Assembly: GCF_046630445.1 (NCBI RefSeq)
Contig: NC_092333.1
Coordinates: forward strand, 334,501,501 to 334,565,500
Origin: Rutidosis leptorrhynchoides
Lineage: Eukaryota > Streptophyta > Magnoliopsida > Asterales > Asteraceae
Direction of reading: 5' to 3'
DNA length: 64,000 bases
The notes beneath the pieces were generated by a model. It saw only the letters and a list, made by a program, of their open reading frames with translations. It had not been told where the DNA came from and did no database searches. The number at the start of each line of letters is the position of its first letter. The first letter of the stretch is position 1. Shown here one piece after another: positions 1-12,336 of this stretch. The translations under genes and the position numbers were made by a program.

Positions 1-2
1 AA

Positions 3-1922
3 GACCCGGAGCTTGTTACGGGTACGTTTCTTATCAATGAAAAACCTTCTTAAGTTTTATTTGATTCGGGTGTAGATAGAAGCTATATGAGTAGAGATTT
101 TTGTGCTAAATTAAGTGGTCCATTGACGCCTTTGGATAAAAAATTTTTACTCGAATTAGCAAACTGTAAATTAATTACAGCAGATAAAATATGTCGGAAT
201 CAAGAAATTAAACTGGTTAGTGAAACATTTAAGATTGATTTGATACCATTAGAGTTAGGAAGTTTTGATGTGATAATCGGCATGGACTGGTTGAAAGAGA
301 TGAAAGCAGAAATTATTTGTTACAAAAATGCGATACGCATTATGCTCGAGAAGAGAAAACCTTTAATGGTGTACGGAGAAAAGAGCAACGCGAAGTTAAA
401 TCTTATTAGTAACATGAAGGCGCAAAAAATAATAAGAAAAGGTTGCTATGCCATTCTAGCACACGTCGAGAAAGTCAATTCCGAAGAGAAGAACATCAAT
501 GATGTTCCCGTCGCAAAAGAATTTCCTGATGTATTTCCGAAAGAATTACCGGGACTACCTCCACATCGATCTGTTGAATTTTAAATAGATCTTATACCAG
601 GAGCTGGACCAATAGCTCGTGCTCCATACAGACTCGCACCCAGCAAAATGAAGGAACTCCAAAGCCAATTACAAGAACTTTTAGAGCGTGGTTTCATTCG
701 ACCAAGCACATCACCATGGGGAGATCCTGTTTTGTTTGTCAAAAAGAAGGATGGTACATTCAGGTTGTGTAACGACTACCGAGAGTTGAACAAACTTACC
801 ATCAAGAACCGTTACCCACTACCGAGAATCGACGACTTATTTGATCAACTACAAGGCTCGTCGATTTATTCGAAGATCGATTTACGTTCCGAGTATCATC
901 AAATGCGGGTGAAGGAGGATGATATTCCGAAGACTGCTTTCAGGATGCGTTACGATGATTACGAGTTTATGGTTATGCCGTTTGGTTTGACTAACGCACC
1001 AGCTATGTTCATGGACCTCATGAACCAAGTGTGTGGACCATAACTTGACAAGTTTGTCATTGTTTTCATCGATGACATACTTATTTACTCAAAGAATGAT
1101 CAAGAGCACCAAGAGCATTTGAGAAAAGTGCTAGAGTTGTTGAGGAAAGAAAAACTGTACGCTAAGTTTTTAAAGTGTGCATTTTGGTTAGAAGAAGTTC
1201 AATTCCTCGGTCACATAGTGAACAAAGAAGGTATTCAGGTGGATCCGGCAAAGATTGAAACCGTTGAAAAGTGGGAAACCCCGAACACTCCGAAACATAT
1301 ACGCCAATTTTTAGGACTGGCTGGTTACTACAGAAGATTCATCCAAGATTTTTCTAAAATAGCAAAACCCTTGACTGCATTAATGCATAAAGGGAAGAAA
1401 TTTGAATGGAAGGATGAACAAGAGAAAGCGTTTCAATTGTTAAAGAAAAAGCTAACTACGACACCTATATTATCATTGCATGAAGGGAATGATGATTTTG
1501 TGATTTATTATGACGCTTTAAAGCAAGGTCTCGGTTGTGTATTAATGCAACGAACGAAGGTAATTGCTTATGCGTCCAGACAATTGAAGATTCACGAACA
1601 AAATTATACGACTCATGATTTGGAATTGGGCACTGTTGTTTTTGCATTAAAGACTTGGAGGCACTTTTTATATGGGGTCAAAATCATTATATATACCGAC
1701 CACAAAAGTCTCCAACATATACTTAATCAGAAACAACTGAACATGAGGCAGCGTAGGTGGATTGAGTTGTTGAATGATTACGAATTTGAGATTCATTACC
1801 ACCCGGGGAAGGCGAATGTGGTAGCCAATGCTTTAAGTAGAAAGGACAGAGAACCTATGCGGGTAAAAGCTATGAATATAATTATTCATACTAACCTTAC
1901 TACTCAAATAAAGGAGGCGTAA
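3..1922 (+). pseudogene. pol part 1: protease, reverse transcriptase, RNase H (broken)
   Basis: One reading frame runs the whole length, interrupted by in-frame stops at 51-53, 582-584, 1041-1043 and 1920-1922. The protease active site reads FDSGV at about 60-74 (usually D-S/T-G-A), followed by the GMDWL motif typical of plant gypsy proteases at about 282-296. The RT has [17 protein letters not shown], the MPFGLTNAP motif and catalytic FIDD at about 1068-1079, just after the third stop. RNase H has YYDAL, HDLELG and TDHKSL, but the last conserved Asp is Asn in VVANALSRK (codon 1827-1829). The stops are mostly single-base changes from CAA/CGA-type codons, which fits decay of methylated DNA. 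It lies directly upstream of the integrase remnant. Confidence 0.92.
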
Positions 1923-2017
1923 CAGGGATTTTTAAAAGAGGGAAATTTGAAGGATGAAATACCGAAAGGTTCGGAGAAACATCTTAATATTAGGGAAGAC
2001 AGCAGTATAGGGCTGAA

Positions 2018-2962
2018 AGAATTTGGGTACCAAAGTTTGGAGATGTGAAAGAAATGGTACTTAAGGAAGCACATAAAACCAGATACTCAATACATCCTGG
2101 AGCGGGATAGATGTACAAAGATCTCAAGAAACACTTTTGGTGGCCGGGTATGAAAGCCGATATTGCTAAATACGTAGGAGAATGTTAGACGTGTTCTAAG
2201 GTCAAAGCTGAACATCAGAAACCATCAGGTCTACTTCAACAACCTGAAATCCCGGAATGGAAATGGGAAAACATTACCATGGATTTCATTACTAAATTTC
2301 TAAGGAAAGCAAATGGTTATGATACAATTTGGGTAATAGTCGATCGTCTCACCAAGTCAGCACACTTTCTGCCAATGAGAGAAGATGATAAAATGGAGAA
2401 GTTGGCGCGATTATACTTGAAGAAAGTTGTCTCCAAACATTGAATACCAATCATTATTATCTCTGATAGGGATGAAAGATTTGTTTCAAGGTTTTGGTAA
2501 ACATTAAAACAAGCATTGGGAACTCGTCTAGACATGAGTACTGCTTATCACCCACAAACTGATGGGCAGAGTGAAAGGACGATACAAATGCTTGAACACA
2601 TGCTACGAGCATGTGTTATTGATTTTGGAAACAGTTGGGATCGACATCTACCATTAGCATAATTTTCCTACAACAACAATTACCACTCAAGTATTGAGAT
2701 GTCACCGTTTGAGGCACTTTATGGTAGAAAGTGCAGGTTTCTAATTTGTTGGAGTGAATTTAGGGATAGATAGATTACGGGTCCAGAAATTCTCCAAGAA
2801 ACTACAGAGAAAATCATTCAAATTCAACAACGGTTGAAAACCGCCCAAAGTCGACAAAAGAGCTACGCGGACATTAAGAGAAAAGATATAGAATTTGAGA
2901 TTGGAGAAATGGTCATGCTTAAGGTTTAACCTTGGAAGGGTATTGTTCGATTTGGTAAACGG
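2018..2962 (+). pseudogene. pol part 2: integrase core (broken)
   Basis: The reading frame shifts near 1990-2018 and integrase resumes at RIWVPKFGDVKEMV. It continues through a degraded zinc-binding region (HKTRYSIHPG, then C-stop-TC) to the catalytic core. Catalytic Asp is seen in NITMDF, the second Asp in ISDRDERF and the Glu in DGQSERT, so the D-D-E residues remain although the chain is broken. Stops lie at about 2108, 2186, 2441, 2498, 2660 and further on. [10 protein letters not shown] marks the conserved region after the core. A second frameshift near 2965 leads into the chromodomain frame. It cannot make an integrase. Confidence 0.88.
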
Positions 2963-2974
2963 GGGAACTAAACC

Positions 2975-3345
2975 CAAGGTACATTGGGCCATTCAAGATT
3001 ATAGATCGTGTCGGACCAGTAGCTTACCGACTTGACTTACCTCAACAACTCGCCGGGGTACATAATACTTTTCATGTCTTGAATCTGAAGAAATGTATTG
3101 CTAAAGAAGATCTCACTATTCCGTTAGACGAAATTCAAATCAATGAAAAACTTCAATTCATCGAAAAACCCGTCGAAATAATGGATTATGAGATTAAAAG
3201 ACTTAAGCAAAACAAGATACCAATTGTTAAGGTTCAATGGAATTCTCGTAGAGGGACAAAGTTCACCTGGGAGCGTGAAGATCAGATGAAGAAGAAATAC
3301 CCGCACCTATTTCCAGAAGATGCGTCAACACCTTCAACAGCTTAA
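2975..3345 (+). pseudogene. pol C-terminus with chromodomain
   Basis: This part is open from about 2975 to the TAA at 3343-3345 and keeps recognisable protein sequence. It reads GPFKIIDRVGPVAYRLDLP, then FHVLNLKKC, then a chromodomain-like segment with VKVQWNSRR and FTWEREDQM, ending KKYPHLF. Such chromodomains tether chromovirus integration to heterochromatin (family knowledge). The frame differs from the upstream integrase frame, so this fragment would not be joined to it. A TTG at 3079 is not a real start; the segment is the tail of the polyprotein. Confidence 0.85.
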
Positions 3346-3346
3346 A

Positions 3347-3380
3347 ATTTCGGGACGAAATTTATTTAACGGGTAGGTAC
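3347..3380 (+). other. Polypurine tract region before 3' LTR
   Basis: A GGGACGAAATTT stretch followed by ACGGGTAGGTAC immediately precedes the LTR start TGTAGTGACC at 3381. This is the second-strand priming site position. A nearly identical inverted block lies at 6008-6043. Confidence 0.75.
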
Positions 3381-5832
<2,452 letters not shown>

Positions 5833-6007
5833 TGCATATCCATTTACAAGCAATCGTATCGTGAGTCGTCGAAAATAGTCAAAGGTTAAATGAATTCATG
5901 TAAACAGTTCCAAATTTTTTAGACTCAACTTTACAGACTTTACTTATTTTGTTGAAATCATATATGAATAAAGTTTAAATTTGGTCAGAAATTTCCGGGT
6001 CGTCACA
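5833..6007 (-). repeat. Start of element A-prime 3' LTR, truncated
   Basis: Read on the minus strand this begins TGTGACGACCCGGAAATTTC and matches the start of element A's LTRs (55581 and 63369, reading left), including the TTTGGAACTGTTT block. It ends at the (TA)n tract, so only about 175 bp of this LTR remain. Confidence 0.75.
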
Positions 6008-6043
6008 GTACCTACCCGTTAAAGAAATTTCGTCCCGAAATTT
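6008..6043 (-). other. Polypurine tract of element A-prime
   Basis: On the minus strand the block reads AAATTTCGGGACGAAATTTC then TTTAACGGGTAGGTAC, immediately before the LTR start at 6007. It nearly equals the plus-strand tract at 3347-3380. Confidence 0.75.
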
Positions 6044-6889
6044 GATTGGGATCGTCATGGCTGACAATAAGTATATTTTCATGACTCATATGAGCTGATA
6101 AGTAGAGTTTTATTAACATTGAGTAATAAGGATAAAATAATTCGATTATTCGAAGAGTATGAATGAAGCTATCACAAAAGAGTGAAATGAGTAAACGCAG
6201 TTTTGTCTTAATCGGTGACGTAGTCACGGTTGATTTCCGGAATTCAAGGGATTTAGGCAAAATCTTCATAATAAGATTTGGTTCTATGGTAATTAAGAAA
6301 ATAGGATCTTCTTTGGTTAAATACGATAATCTTGTTTTGATTGCTCTGTCGGATATTTCACTATAAATTCACCCTCTTCATTTCCTTTATATTTTGGGAG
6401 TTCCATCCTTTTGTTTTCTCTTCCCGACTTTAAGTCAAGCGAATAGTGGTCCAGAATTCGTAGGTATGAAGTTTCGAATAAACATGTCTAACATTCTAAG
6501 AGAGAAATTGTAATAGTACGATCTTGATTGGTTAAATTACCAGAATTCCAGAGAGAAGATAGATCTATTAGGAAAATATGTTCTCGATATGTTTATATAT
6601 TAGATAGAATGTAAGAGTCGTATAACATGGCACATGATGACGTTATAATCTGTGAATCATCACGTTCCATTAGAAACTCAGCATGACTTACTTTAATTTA
6701 ATCACATTGATCAAGTGTCAATATATTATACTAACTCATGCTTCAATTCCCAACACTACTTCAAAAATATTCATACTTTAAATTCGAATTTTTTCAGTAT
6801 TTAGAAACTAAAATAGTTTCCTTTATGATGTAACGCAGATAGCGCGAAGAGATAAATGATTTCAGATAAGAATATTTATGAAAATATCT

Positions 6890-7213
6890 TCACAAATATC
6901 GAGGATATTTATAATGAAAGATACGATGATATCTTAGAATTTCTAATATCGATGGATGAATAAGAAGATTTGTTCGTAAAGATTTAGAGTCCGGAGCAAG
7001 GTATTCGTTAATGACTTTAGCAGATATTGAATCATTTGGATTCTTTGAAGGGAATTTTAGTATTTGTGATTTGTCCACAGCCTCCTTCATGGTTTTCTCA
7101 ATCCGTTTTCCAGTTCTAAACCTTCTTTTGAGCTTTTCTAACGTATCCTTCTTTATCATCAAACTTTTGGCTATTAAGGTCGTTTACAGTTTTTGCTGCT
7201 TCATCAACCATTT
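6890..7213 (-). pseudogene. Second short ORF of element A-prime, basic protein remnant
   Basis: The minus-strand reading frame from about 7162 to 6890 encodes a Lys/Arg-rich stretch with FRTGKRIEKTMKEAVDK. The counterpart in element A (56819-57061) reads FGTEKRIELTLKETKDK in the same place. Upstream, an ATG at about 7213 opens MVDEAAKTVNDLN in another frame, like MVALSAEETAKV in element A, so one frameshift probably separates the start from the body. No domain is recognised. Conservation of protein-like sequence in two separate elements suggests it once was coding, perhaps part of gag. That role is an inference. Confidence 0.4.
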
Positions 7214-8160
7214 TCAAAATTTGGAGTATTGATTCGTAGACTGAGTGCTTTTCAGAATTTTAGAATGGAAGATCATAATATTAAGAGATAAATGTTATAT
7301 GTATAAATATAACTGTTGATGTAGACATGCTGCAAGATTTCAAAATACTGATTGCTAATTCCCGGTAATTGATGTGGTAATTCTCGTCATAAGATGTGAA
7401 TGAGTATATAAATAGGTTTTAACGAACAAATGTAATGGTTCATCGGAGAGACTTAAGCCAATGAGGTTTATTCGAATGAAAAATTGAAGTTGATTGTTGG
7501 AGCTGTGACAAAATTGGCTAATTTGAAAAAGAATTGCAATGTTATTTTCGGTAATAACAATGCCAAAGGAGCTAGCACGGATACGTGTTGAACGTTTACT
7601 CAGGTTCTGAGTGTTTTCAGGTGCATAACTATATGCATCAATCTTTTCTTCCATAGATGAAGTGCGGTTGGTTCAGCCTCTCGATTGAGGTGTTTTCAAG
7701 AATCTTGAAGAGTTTGAACGCAGATTATAATCGTCAAGATACAAAAGAGGTTTAAGATGAAATCAAGTGGCATACTCGAAGAAATGTTTAGTTTCATACG
7801 TTATAATCAATATTTTAATTCATTTTAATTGTCTAATGTTAGTAGTCCACAGTTAGTAGTCCACAGTTAGTAATTCAATAATTCATATATAGTTTAATAT
7901 ATAGTATTCGAATTAATTAATACGTATCGTGACCCATTATATACATGTCTCAGACTCGATCACAACTCAAAGTATATATATTATTTTAGAATCAACCTCG
8001 ACCCTTTATATGCTAACTCGAGCATTACCGCGATATAGAGTGACTTACGGTTATTCCAAATAATATATATAGATGACGTCGATATGATATGTCAAAACAT
8101 TGTATATGTGTCCCGATTTATCCGACGATATTTAAAGTGCGTGAAATAAATAACGGAAAT

Positions 8161-8165
8161 TAAAT
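8161..8165. repeat. Target-site duplication TAAAT (left), Cassandra cluster
   Basis: TAAAT precedes the first LTR and recurs at 10661-10665 after the last LTR. In element A the uninterrupted sequence at about 57541-57552 reads ATTAAATGACGA, confirming an insertion here. Confidence 0.85.
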
Positions 8166-8448
8166 TGTAACATCCGTGTTACATCTGTCCCACATCGGTT
8201 GGAGAGGGGAACGAAGCATGCCTTATAAGGGTGTGGAGACCTTTCCTAGCATGACGCGTTTTGGGACCACAAGCGCAGCAGATCTCATGAGAACTCTGCA
8301 GTTAAGTGTGCTCAGGTGAGAGTACTACCAGGATGGGTGACCTCCTGGGAAAGTGTTCGTCGTGCTTGGACGCCAAGAAAAATCCGTGCGCCTACGGGCA
8401 AAGCGAACAATATCATGCTACGGGGAACGTGTTACCTGGGATGTTACA
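8166..8448 (+). repeat. Cassandra LTR type 1, copy a, with 5S-like segment
   Basis: The LTR is 283 bp, TGTAACATCC to GGATGTTACA. The 5S rRNA-like part is about 8263-8369, with CTGCAGTTAAG (A-box region) and GGATGGGTGACCTCCTGGGA (intermediate element to C-box region). The copy has small changes such as AAGTGTGCTC. Confidence 0.88.
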
Positions 8449-8532
8449 GAATGGTATCAGATCCACTCATGTGCCGTTAGGGGTGGTGGGGAAAACCTCA
8501 TCGAGGACGATGAGTCCCTGAGGGGGGGTAAA
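8449..8532 (+). other. Cassandra internal domain a
   Basis: The primer-binding site TGGTATCAGA begins at about 8452 (Met-initiator tRNA type, one mismatch, AGATCC for AGAGCC). The polypurine tract GAGGGGGGGTAAA ends directly before the next LTR. There is no coding capacity. Confidence 0.82.
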
Positions 8533-8803
8533 TGTAACACCCTAAGCAAATACCACATCGCCTACGGAGATGAGTGATCATGGGATTATAAGGTAATACT
8601 CACGCTTAAATGACACAATGCGCTTTGGGACCACAGACAGAGCGGGTGTGCGAGTACGTTGTGGTTAAGCGTGCTCGGGCGAGAGCACTACTAGGATCTG
8701 TGACCTCCTGGGAAAGTGCTTCTCGTGTGTGGTCGCCAAGAAAAATCCGTGCGCCTGCGGGAAAAGTGGACAATATTGTGGTCATGTTAAGCTGGGGTAT
8801 TAG
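8533..8803 (+). repeat. Cassandra LTR type 2, copy a, with 5S-like segment
   Basis: It starts TGTAACACCCTAAGC. The 5S-like part is about 8627-8732 and reads GTTAAGCGTGCTCGGGCGAG, closer to canonical 5S than type 1 in that block. The end is damaged (GCTGGGGTATTA instead of GCTGGGGTGTTACA in copy b). Confidence 0.82.
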
Positions 8804-9369
8804 TGACTAATTACATTAAAATTACAGTTGTATAAACGAGAACGACTCTATATGAGACGTTATATTGAGTTTTGCAGCGGAAGATAAATAGATTACATTG
8901 TATTTATCAAACAACGCATTCAATGTCTTTAACTGATATGATATGTAATGAAGACTCCAAGCATAGCAAGTAATCACCATCAAATTAGCAAATGCAAGTC
9001 CTTCAAATTATCCATGAATGACTCGTTGAAATGTTGCTTTCAATTAGCAAATATACAGCGGAAGCATTATGTAAGACCTGAGAATAAACATGCTAAATAG
9101 TGTCAACCAAAAGGTTGGTGAGTTCATAGATTTATCATAAATAATGATTGAACAGGATCTATTCTATAGGCTCGTACCTCTGTATTCTTGACTCCTAAGA
9201 AGACAGAAACCCATGTCTGGTTGATGAATCATGGACCATGTAACTAGAGCGTGATTACCATAGCCTATGGTTTCGAGTTTCGACCATGGCTCGGTAGACG
9301 ATTGTTGCTAACTCATCTGATGGGTTCTGGCATGGTTACATGGTTGTCTGACAGACAAATAATTTTTAT
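8804..9369 (-). repeat. LTR (R-U5) fragment between Cassandra copies
   Basis: There is no gene here. The stretch contains CAGCGGAAG, GAGAATAAACATGCT and the palindrome CAACCAAAAGGTTG (9104-9117). The same blocks occur at 12600-12680, 51570-51640 and 59210-59280. It is therefore a piece of a Tekay-like LTR in minus orientation. How it came to lie inside the Cassandra cluster is unclear. The last 200 bp have no match that I see. Confidence 0.6.
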
Positions 9370-9652
9370 TGTAACATCCGTGTTACATCTGTCCCACATC
9401 GGTTGGAGAGGGGAACGAAGCATGCCTTATAAGGGTGTGGAGACCTTTCCTAGCATGACGCGTTTTGGGACCACAAGCACAGCAGATCTCATAAGAACTC
9501 TGCAGTTAAGCGTGCTCAGGCGAGAGCACTACCAGGATGGGTGACCTCCTGGGAAAGTGCTCGTCGTGTTTGGCCGCCAAGAAAAATCCGTGCGCCTACG
9601 GGAAAAGCGGACAATATCATGCTACGGGGAACGTGTTTCCTGAGATGTTACA
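9370..9652 (+). repeat. Cassandra LTR type 1, copy b, with 5S-like segment
   Basis: It is 283 bp and nearly identical to copy a. The 5S-like part is about 9467-9573 and reads GCAGTTAAGCGTGCTCAGGC and GGATGGGTGACCTCCTGGGA. It ends GAGATGTTACA. Confidence 0.88.
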
Positions 9653-9734
9653 GATGGTATCAGAGCCACTCATGTGCCGTTAGGGGTGGTGGGGCAAACC
9701 TCATCGAGGAGATGAGTCCCTGAGGGGGGGTAAA
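9653..9734 (+). other. Cassandra internal domain b
   Basis: The primer-binding site is TGGTATCAGAGCCA, one base after the LTR. The polypurine tract GAGGGGGGGTAAA comes before the type 2 LTR. It is nearly identical to domain a. Confidence 0.85.
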
Positions 9735-10006
9735 TGTAACACCCTAGGCAAATCCCACATCACCTACGGACATGAGTGATCATGGGATTATAAGGTAATA
9801 CTCACGCTTAAATGACACAACGCATTTTGGGACCACATACAAAGCGGGTGTGCGAGTACGTTGTGGTTAAGCGTGCTCGGGCGAGAGCACTACTAGGATA
9901 GGTGACCTCCTGGGAAAGTGCTTCTCGTGTGTGGTCGCCAAGAAAAATCCGTGCGCCTGCCGGCAAAGCGGACAATATTGTGGTCATGTTAAGCTGGGGT
10001 GTTACA
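9735..10006 (+). repeat. Cassandra LTR type 2, copy b, with 5S-like segment
   Basis: It is 272 bp, TGTAACACCC to GGGGTGTTACA, with intact ends. The 5S-like part is about 9829-9934. Confidence 0.86.
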
Positions 10007-10377
10007 GAATGCTATCAGAGCCAGGTTTAACCTTAACCGTAAAGGTAGTTGTCGTTACACGATCCAGCTGTCACGCCGGGCACCTGAACGGACTATGCTT
10101 TTTGGCGGGTTAATCGTAGAGGGGGTTCTCACAGTGTTACCTGTGACGAAGCATTGGCTCTTACCCCTTACGATTCCTTTAGAGAAGGGTTGGCCGGCTT
10201 GGCAGAGATGCGGGCTGTAAAATCAGTGTCTGAGGTACGCTCAATGGTCACCCTATTCGCAGGAAAGGCACTGGGTGGGTTTCTACCCCAACTTTAATGT
10301 TATTAAAGATGGTATCAGAGCCAGGCCCCAGACCAAACGTGCACAGTGAGGACGCTGTGTCCCATTAGGGGGAGGAT
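10007..10377 (+). other. Cassandra longer internal domain with two primer-site-like motifs
   Basis: It begins GAATGCTATCAGAGCCAGG, a primer-site variant. A second, better primer site (GATGGTATCAGAGCCAGG) lies at about 10309-10326, followed by a polypurine tract TTAGGGGGAGGAT before the last LTR. Two primer-like sites suggest that two internal domains were joined. No reading frame is convincing. Confidence 0.7.
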
Positions 10378-10660
10378 TGTAACATCCGTGTTACATCTGT
10401 CCCACATCGGTTGGAGAGGGGAACGAAGCATGTCTTATAAGGGTGTGGACACCTTTCCTAGCATGACGCATTTTGGGACCACAAACGCAGCAGATCTCAT
10501 GAGAACTCTGCAGTTAAGCATGCTCAGACGAGAGCACTACCAGGATGGGTGACCTCCTTGGAAAGTGCTCGTCGTGTTTGGTCGCCAAGAAAAATCCATG
10601 CGCCTACGGGCAAAGCGGACAATATCATTCTACGGGGAACGTGTTACCTGGGATGTTACA
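10378..10660 (+). repeat. Cassandra LTR type 1, copy c, with 5S-like segment
   Basis: It is 283 bp, TGTAACATCC to GGATGTTACA. The 5S-like part is about 10475-10581. It is followed by the TAAAT target-site duplicate at 10661-10665. Confidence 0.88.
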
Positions 10661-11301
10661 TAAATGACGATAAATAAAATTGCGAGAATTAAAATTGCGA
10701 TAAATAAAATTTAATAAGGAATTAACAGTTAGTTAGGAACAGTTAACTAGGATTTTGTTAGCGTGGATTCTTAACAAAATTGCTCATAGTTAATTTGTTT
10801 GTTTCGAACAAATTTTATTTTTGTCCAATGTTTTCTTCATTATGACACTTGTTGCATTCTGATAGGTAAAAATCTAAATTTGAAATTGAATGAAAATGAT
10901 TATTCTGTGGTGAACGGATACGTATATCTGTGGATGTAAGTAGGATAGTAAATGACTGTTGAATCAAATTAGAAGAATGTACAGTGTAACTTATTAATGT
11001 GAAATCTAAATATTTCTAGGATATTACCTACCCGTTAAAATATTTTCACCATTAACAGTTTGTACAAAAGAATTTTTAATTACAATCTTTATGAAAATAT
11101 ACTTACATATATATATATTTTCTTCAGATGTAATATAGATTTAATGAGTTAATATGATATTAATCTCATTTGATTTTTCAGTTGGAACTAGAATAAATAA
11201 TCTCTAAAACTTTAGAGATTACATAATCGCCGCCTAATATTTCTACAATGAAGTTATGAATCAATACTTCATCGGTTATTGTTGTTGGTACTCCTTGGTA
11301 T

Positions 11302-11862
11302 CTACGGTGCGTATGACGTTGATGCTCGAGGTACAGATTGTGTGGTTGAGGTGTGGGATGCGGATGTTGTTATTGACAGTGGTAATGGTACTGTTGGTAT
11401 TGATGATAGTGGTACTGCTGATGCCGGTGATACCGCTGGTGCTTGTAACCTTTGCACCATATTCTCCAAAGCCACTACCCGAGCGCGAAGCTCGTTGACT
11501 TCTTCTATTACACCGGGATGATTGTCGGTTCGGACGAGCGGATGAATAAGATATAGAATTTGAGATAGTATATAATCATGACAAGATACTCTGAAAATGA
11601 GAGAGAAAATGGTATTACGAACAGGTTTGCCGGTAAGTGCTTCAGGTTCTTCACCGAGTGGGGAATGTGATGGATGGAAGGGATCACCTTCTTCCTGTCT
11701 CTAATGACTAAGTAGGCTACGAACCCATCCGCAATTCATCCAGAATAGGTGACGGCTAATTGGTTGATCCATTCCGATTACAGTGCTTTCAGAGTTCAAG
11801 TGAAAATCCATATCGGAATAGCTGTCGGAATCCGAGGGACTCGAACTAGTGGCGAGTTCCAT
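11302..11862 (-). pseudogene. gag-like ORF of element A-prime, one internal stop
   Basis: A minus-strand frame of 186 codons opens at the ATG at 11860-11862 and closes at TAG 11302-11304. Its only break is a TAG at 11701-11703 (codon 54). The N-terminus is Ser/Asp-rich (SDSDSYSDMDFH), then HLFWMNCGWVRSLL. The middle has GDPFHPSHSPLGEEPEALTG. A leucine-heptad segment LRARVVALENMVQRLQ predicts a coiled coil, and the tail is Ser/Pro/Thr-rich and low in complexity. Element A carries the same protein at 58203-58714 with two frameshifts. It lies near the primer-binding site, where gag is expected. No zinc knuckle or capsid homology is visible. The gag N-terminal assignment is inferred from position and coiled coil. 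Confidence 0.55.
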
Positions 11863-11934
11863 TTTGTACGAATGAATAATGGATTTTTTTATATGAAATG
11901 ATTTTCGGTTATCGTATGGTATTCTAATTACATA

Positions 11935-11936
<2 letters not shown>

Positions 11937-12019
<83 letters not shown>
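11937..12019. repeat. (TA)n microsatellite
   Basis: TA dinucleotide tract with one GTA interruption, upstream of the gag-like ORF. Confidence 0.95.
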
Positions 12020-12322
12020 AAACAAAAGATTTCGTAGATTACGGAGGAATTTACGAAATATGTCAGGCAAAGTTTACAGTAACAGATACGCTAAGATATG
12101 GATTAGCAGATACGCTAAGATATGAATTTTGTCTATACACTATTCATGCAATCAATGCAGTAAGATGTGTCTAGACTAAGAATGATAAGCAGGTAATTTT
12201 CGACACGAAATGATAAGCAAAACTTTTGACATGCAGACACGGTCGAAGTCCAGACCCACTAATGCATCTAAACAACTACCAGTTAGACACACTAATGTAA
12301 GACCTGGTTCGCTAAGACCACC

Positions 12323-12334
12323 GCTCTGATACCA
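12323..12334 (-). other. Primer-binding site of element A-prime (Met-tRNA type)
   Basis: The minus strand reads TGGTATCAGAGC two bases after the LTR end, complementary to the 3' end of initiator Met tRNA. This fixes the element's orientation. Confidence 0.85.
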
Positions 12335-12336
12335 AC

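Larger units (their letters stand above)
8166..10660 (+). mobile_element. Cassandra-type TRIM cluster, five LTRs with 5S rRNA-like sequence
   Basis: Five short LTRs of two types alternate: type 1 (283 bp, start TGTAACATCC, end GGATGTTACA) at 8166, 9370 and 10378; type 2 (about 271 bp, start TGTAACACCC) at 8533 and 9735. Each contains about 106 bp close to plant 5S rRNA with its internal Pol III promoter region, the hallmark of Cassandra terminal-repeat retrotransposons in miniature. Internal domains are only 82-84 bp (8449-8532, 9653-9734) or 371 bp (10007-10377), with Met-tRNA-type primer sites and G-rich polypurine tracts. A 566-bp piece of unrelated LTR (8804-9369) sits in the middle. The whole is bounded by TAAAT, so it entered, or was rearranged, as one unit. 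Confidence 0.88.
6008..12336 (-). mobile_element. Element A-prime internal region (LTR retrotransposon without pol)
   Basis: On the minus strand this runs from a primer-binding site at 12323-12334 to a polypurine tract at 6008-6043. After removing the 2.5-kb Cassandra-type insertion the internal region is about 3.8 kb. It parallels the 3.5-kb internal region of element A (55582-59098) along its length. There is no RT, integrase or protease. Two short coding remnants are shared with element A: a gag-like ORF (11302-11862) and a basic ORF (6890-7213). This fits a non-autonomous element that borrows replication proteins. Its flanking LTRs are both incomplete (5833-6007 and 12337-13740). Confidence 0.72.

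Noticed and set aside
8263..8369. Bona fide 5S rRNA gene
   Set aside because: The 5S-like sequence is embedded in LTRs with primer-binding sites, polypurine tracts and a target-site duplication, so it is Cassandra-type, not rDNA.
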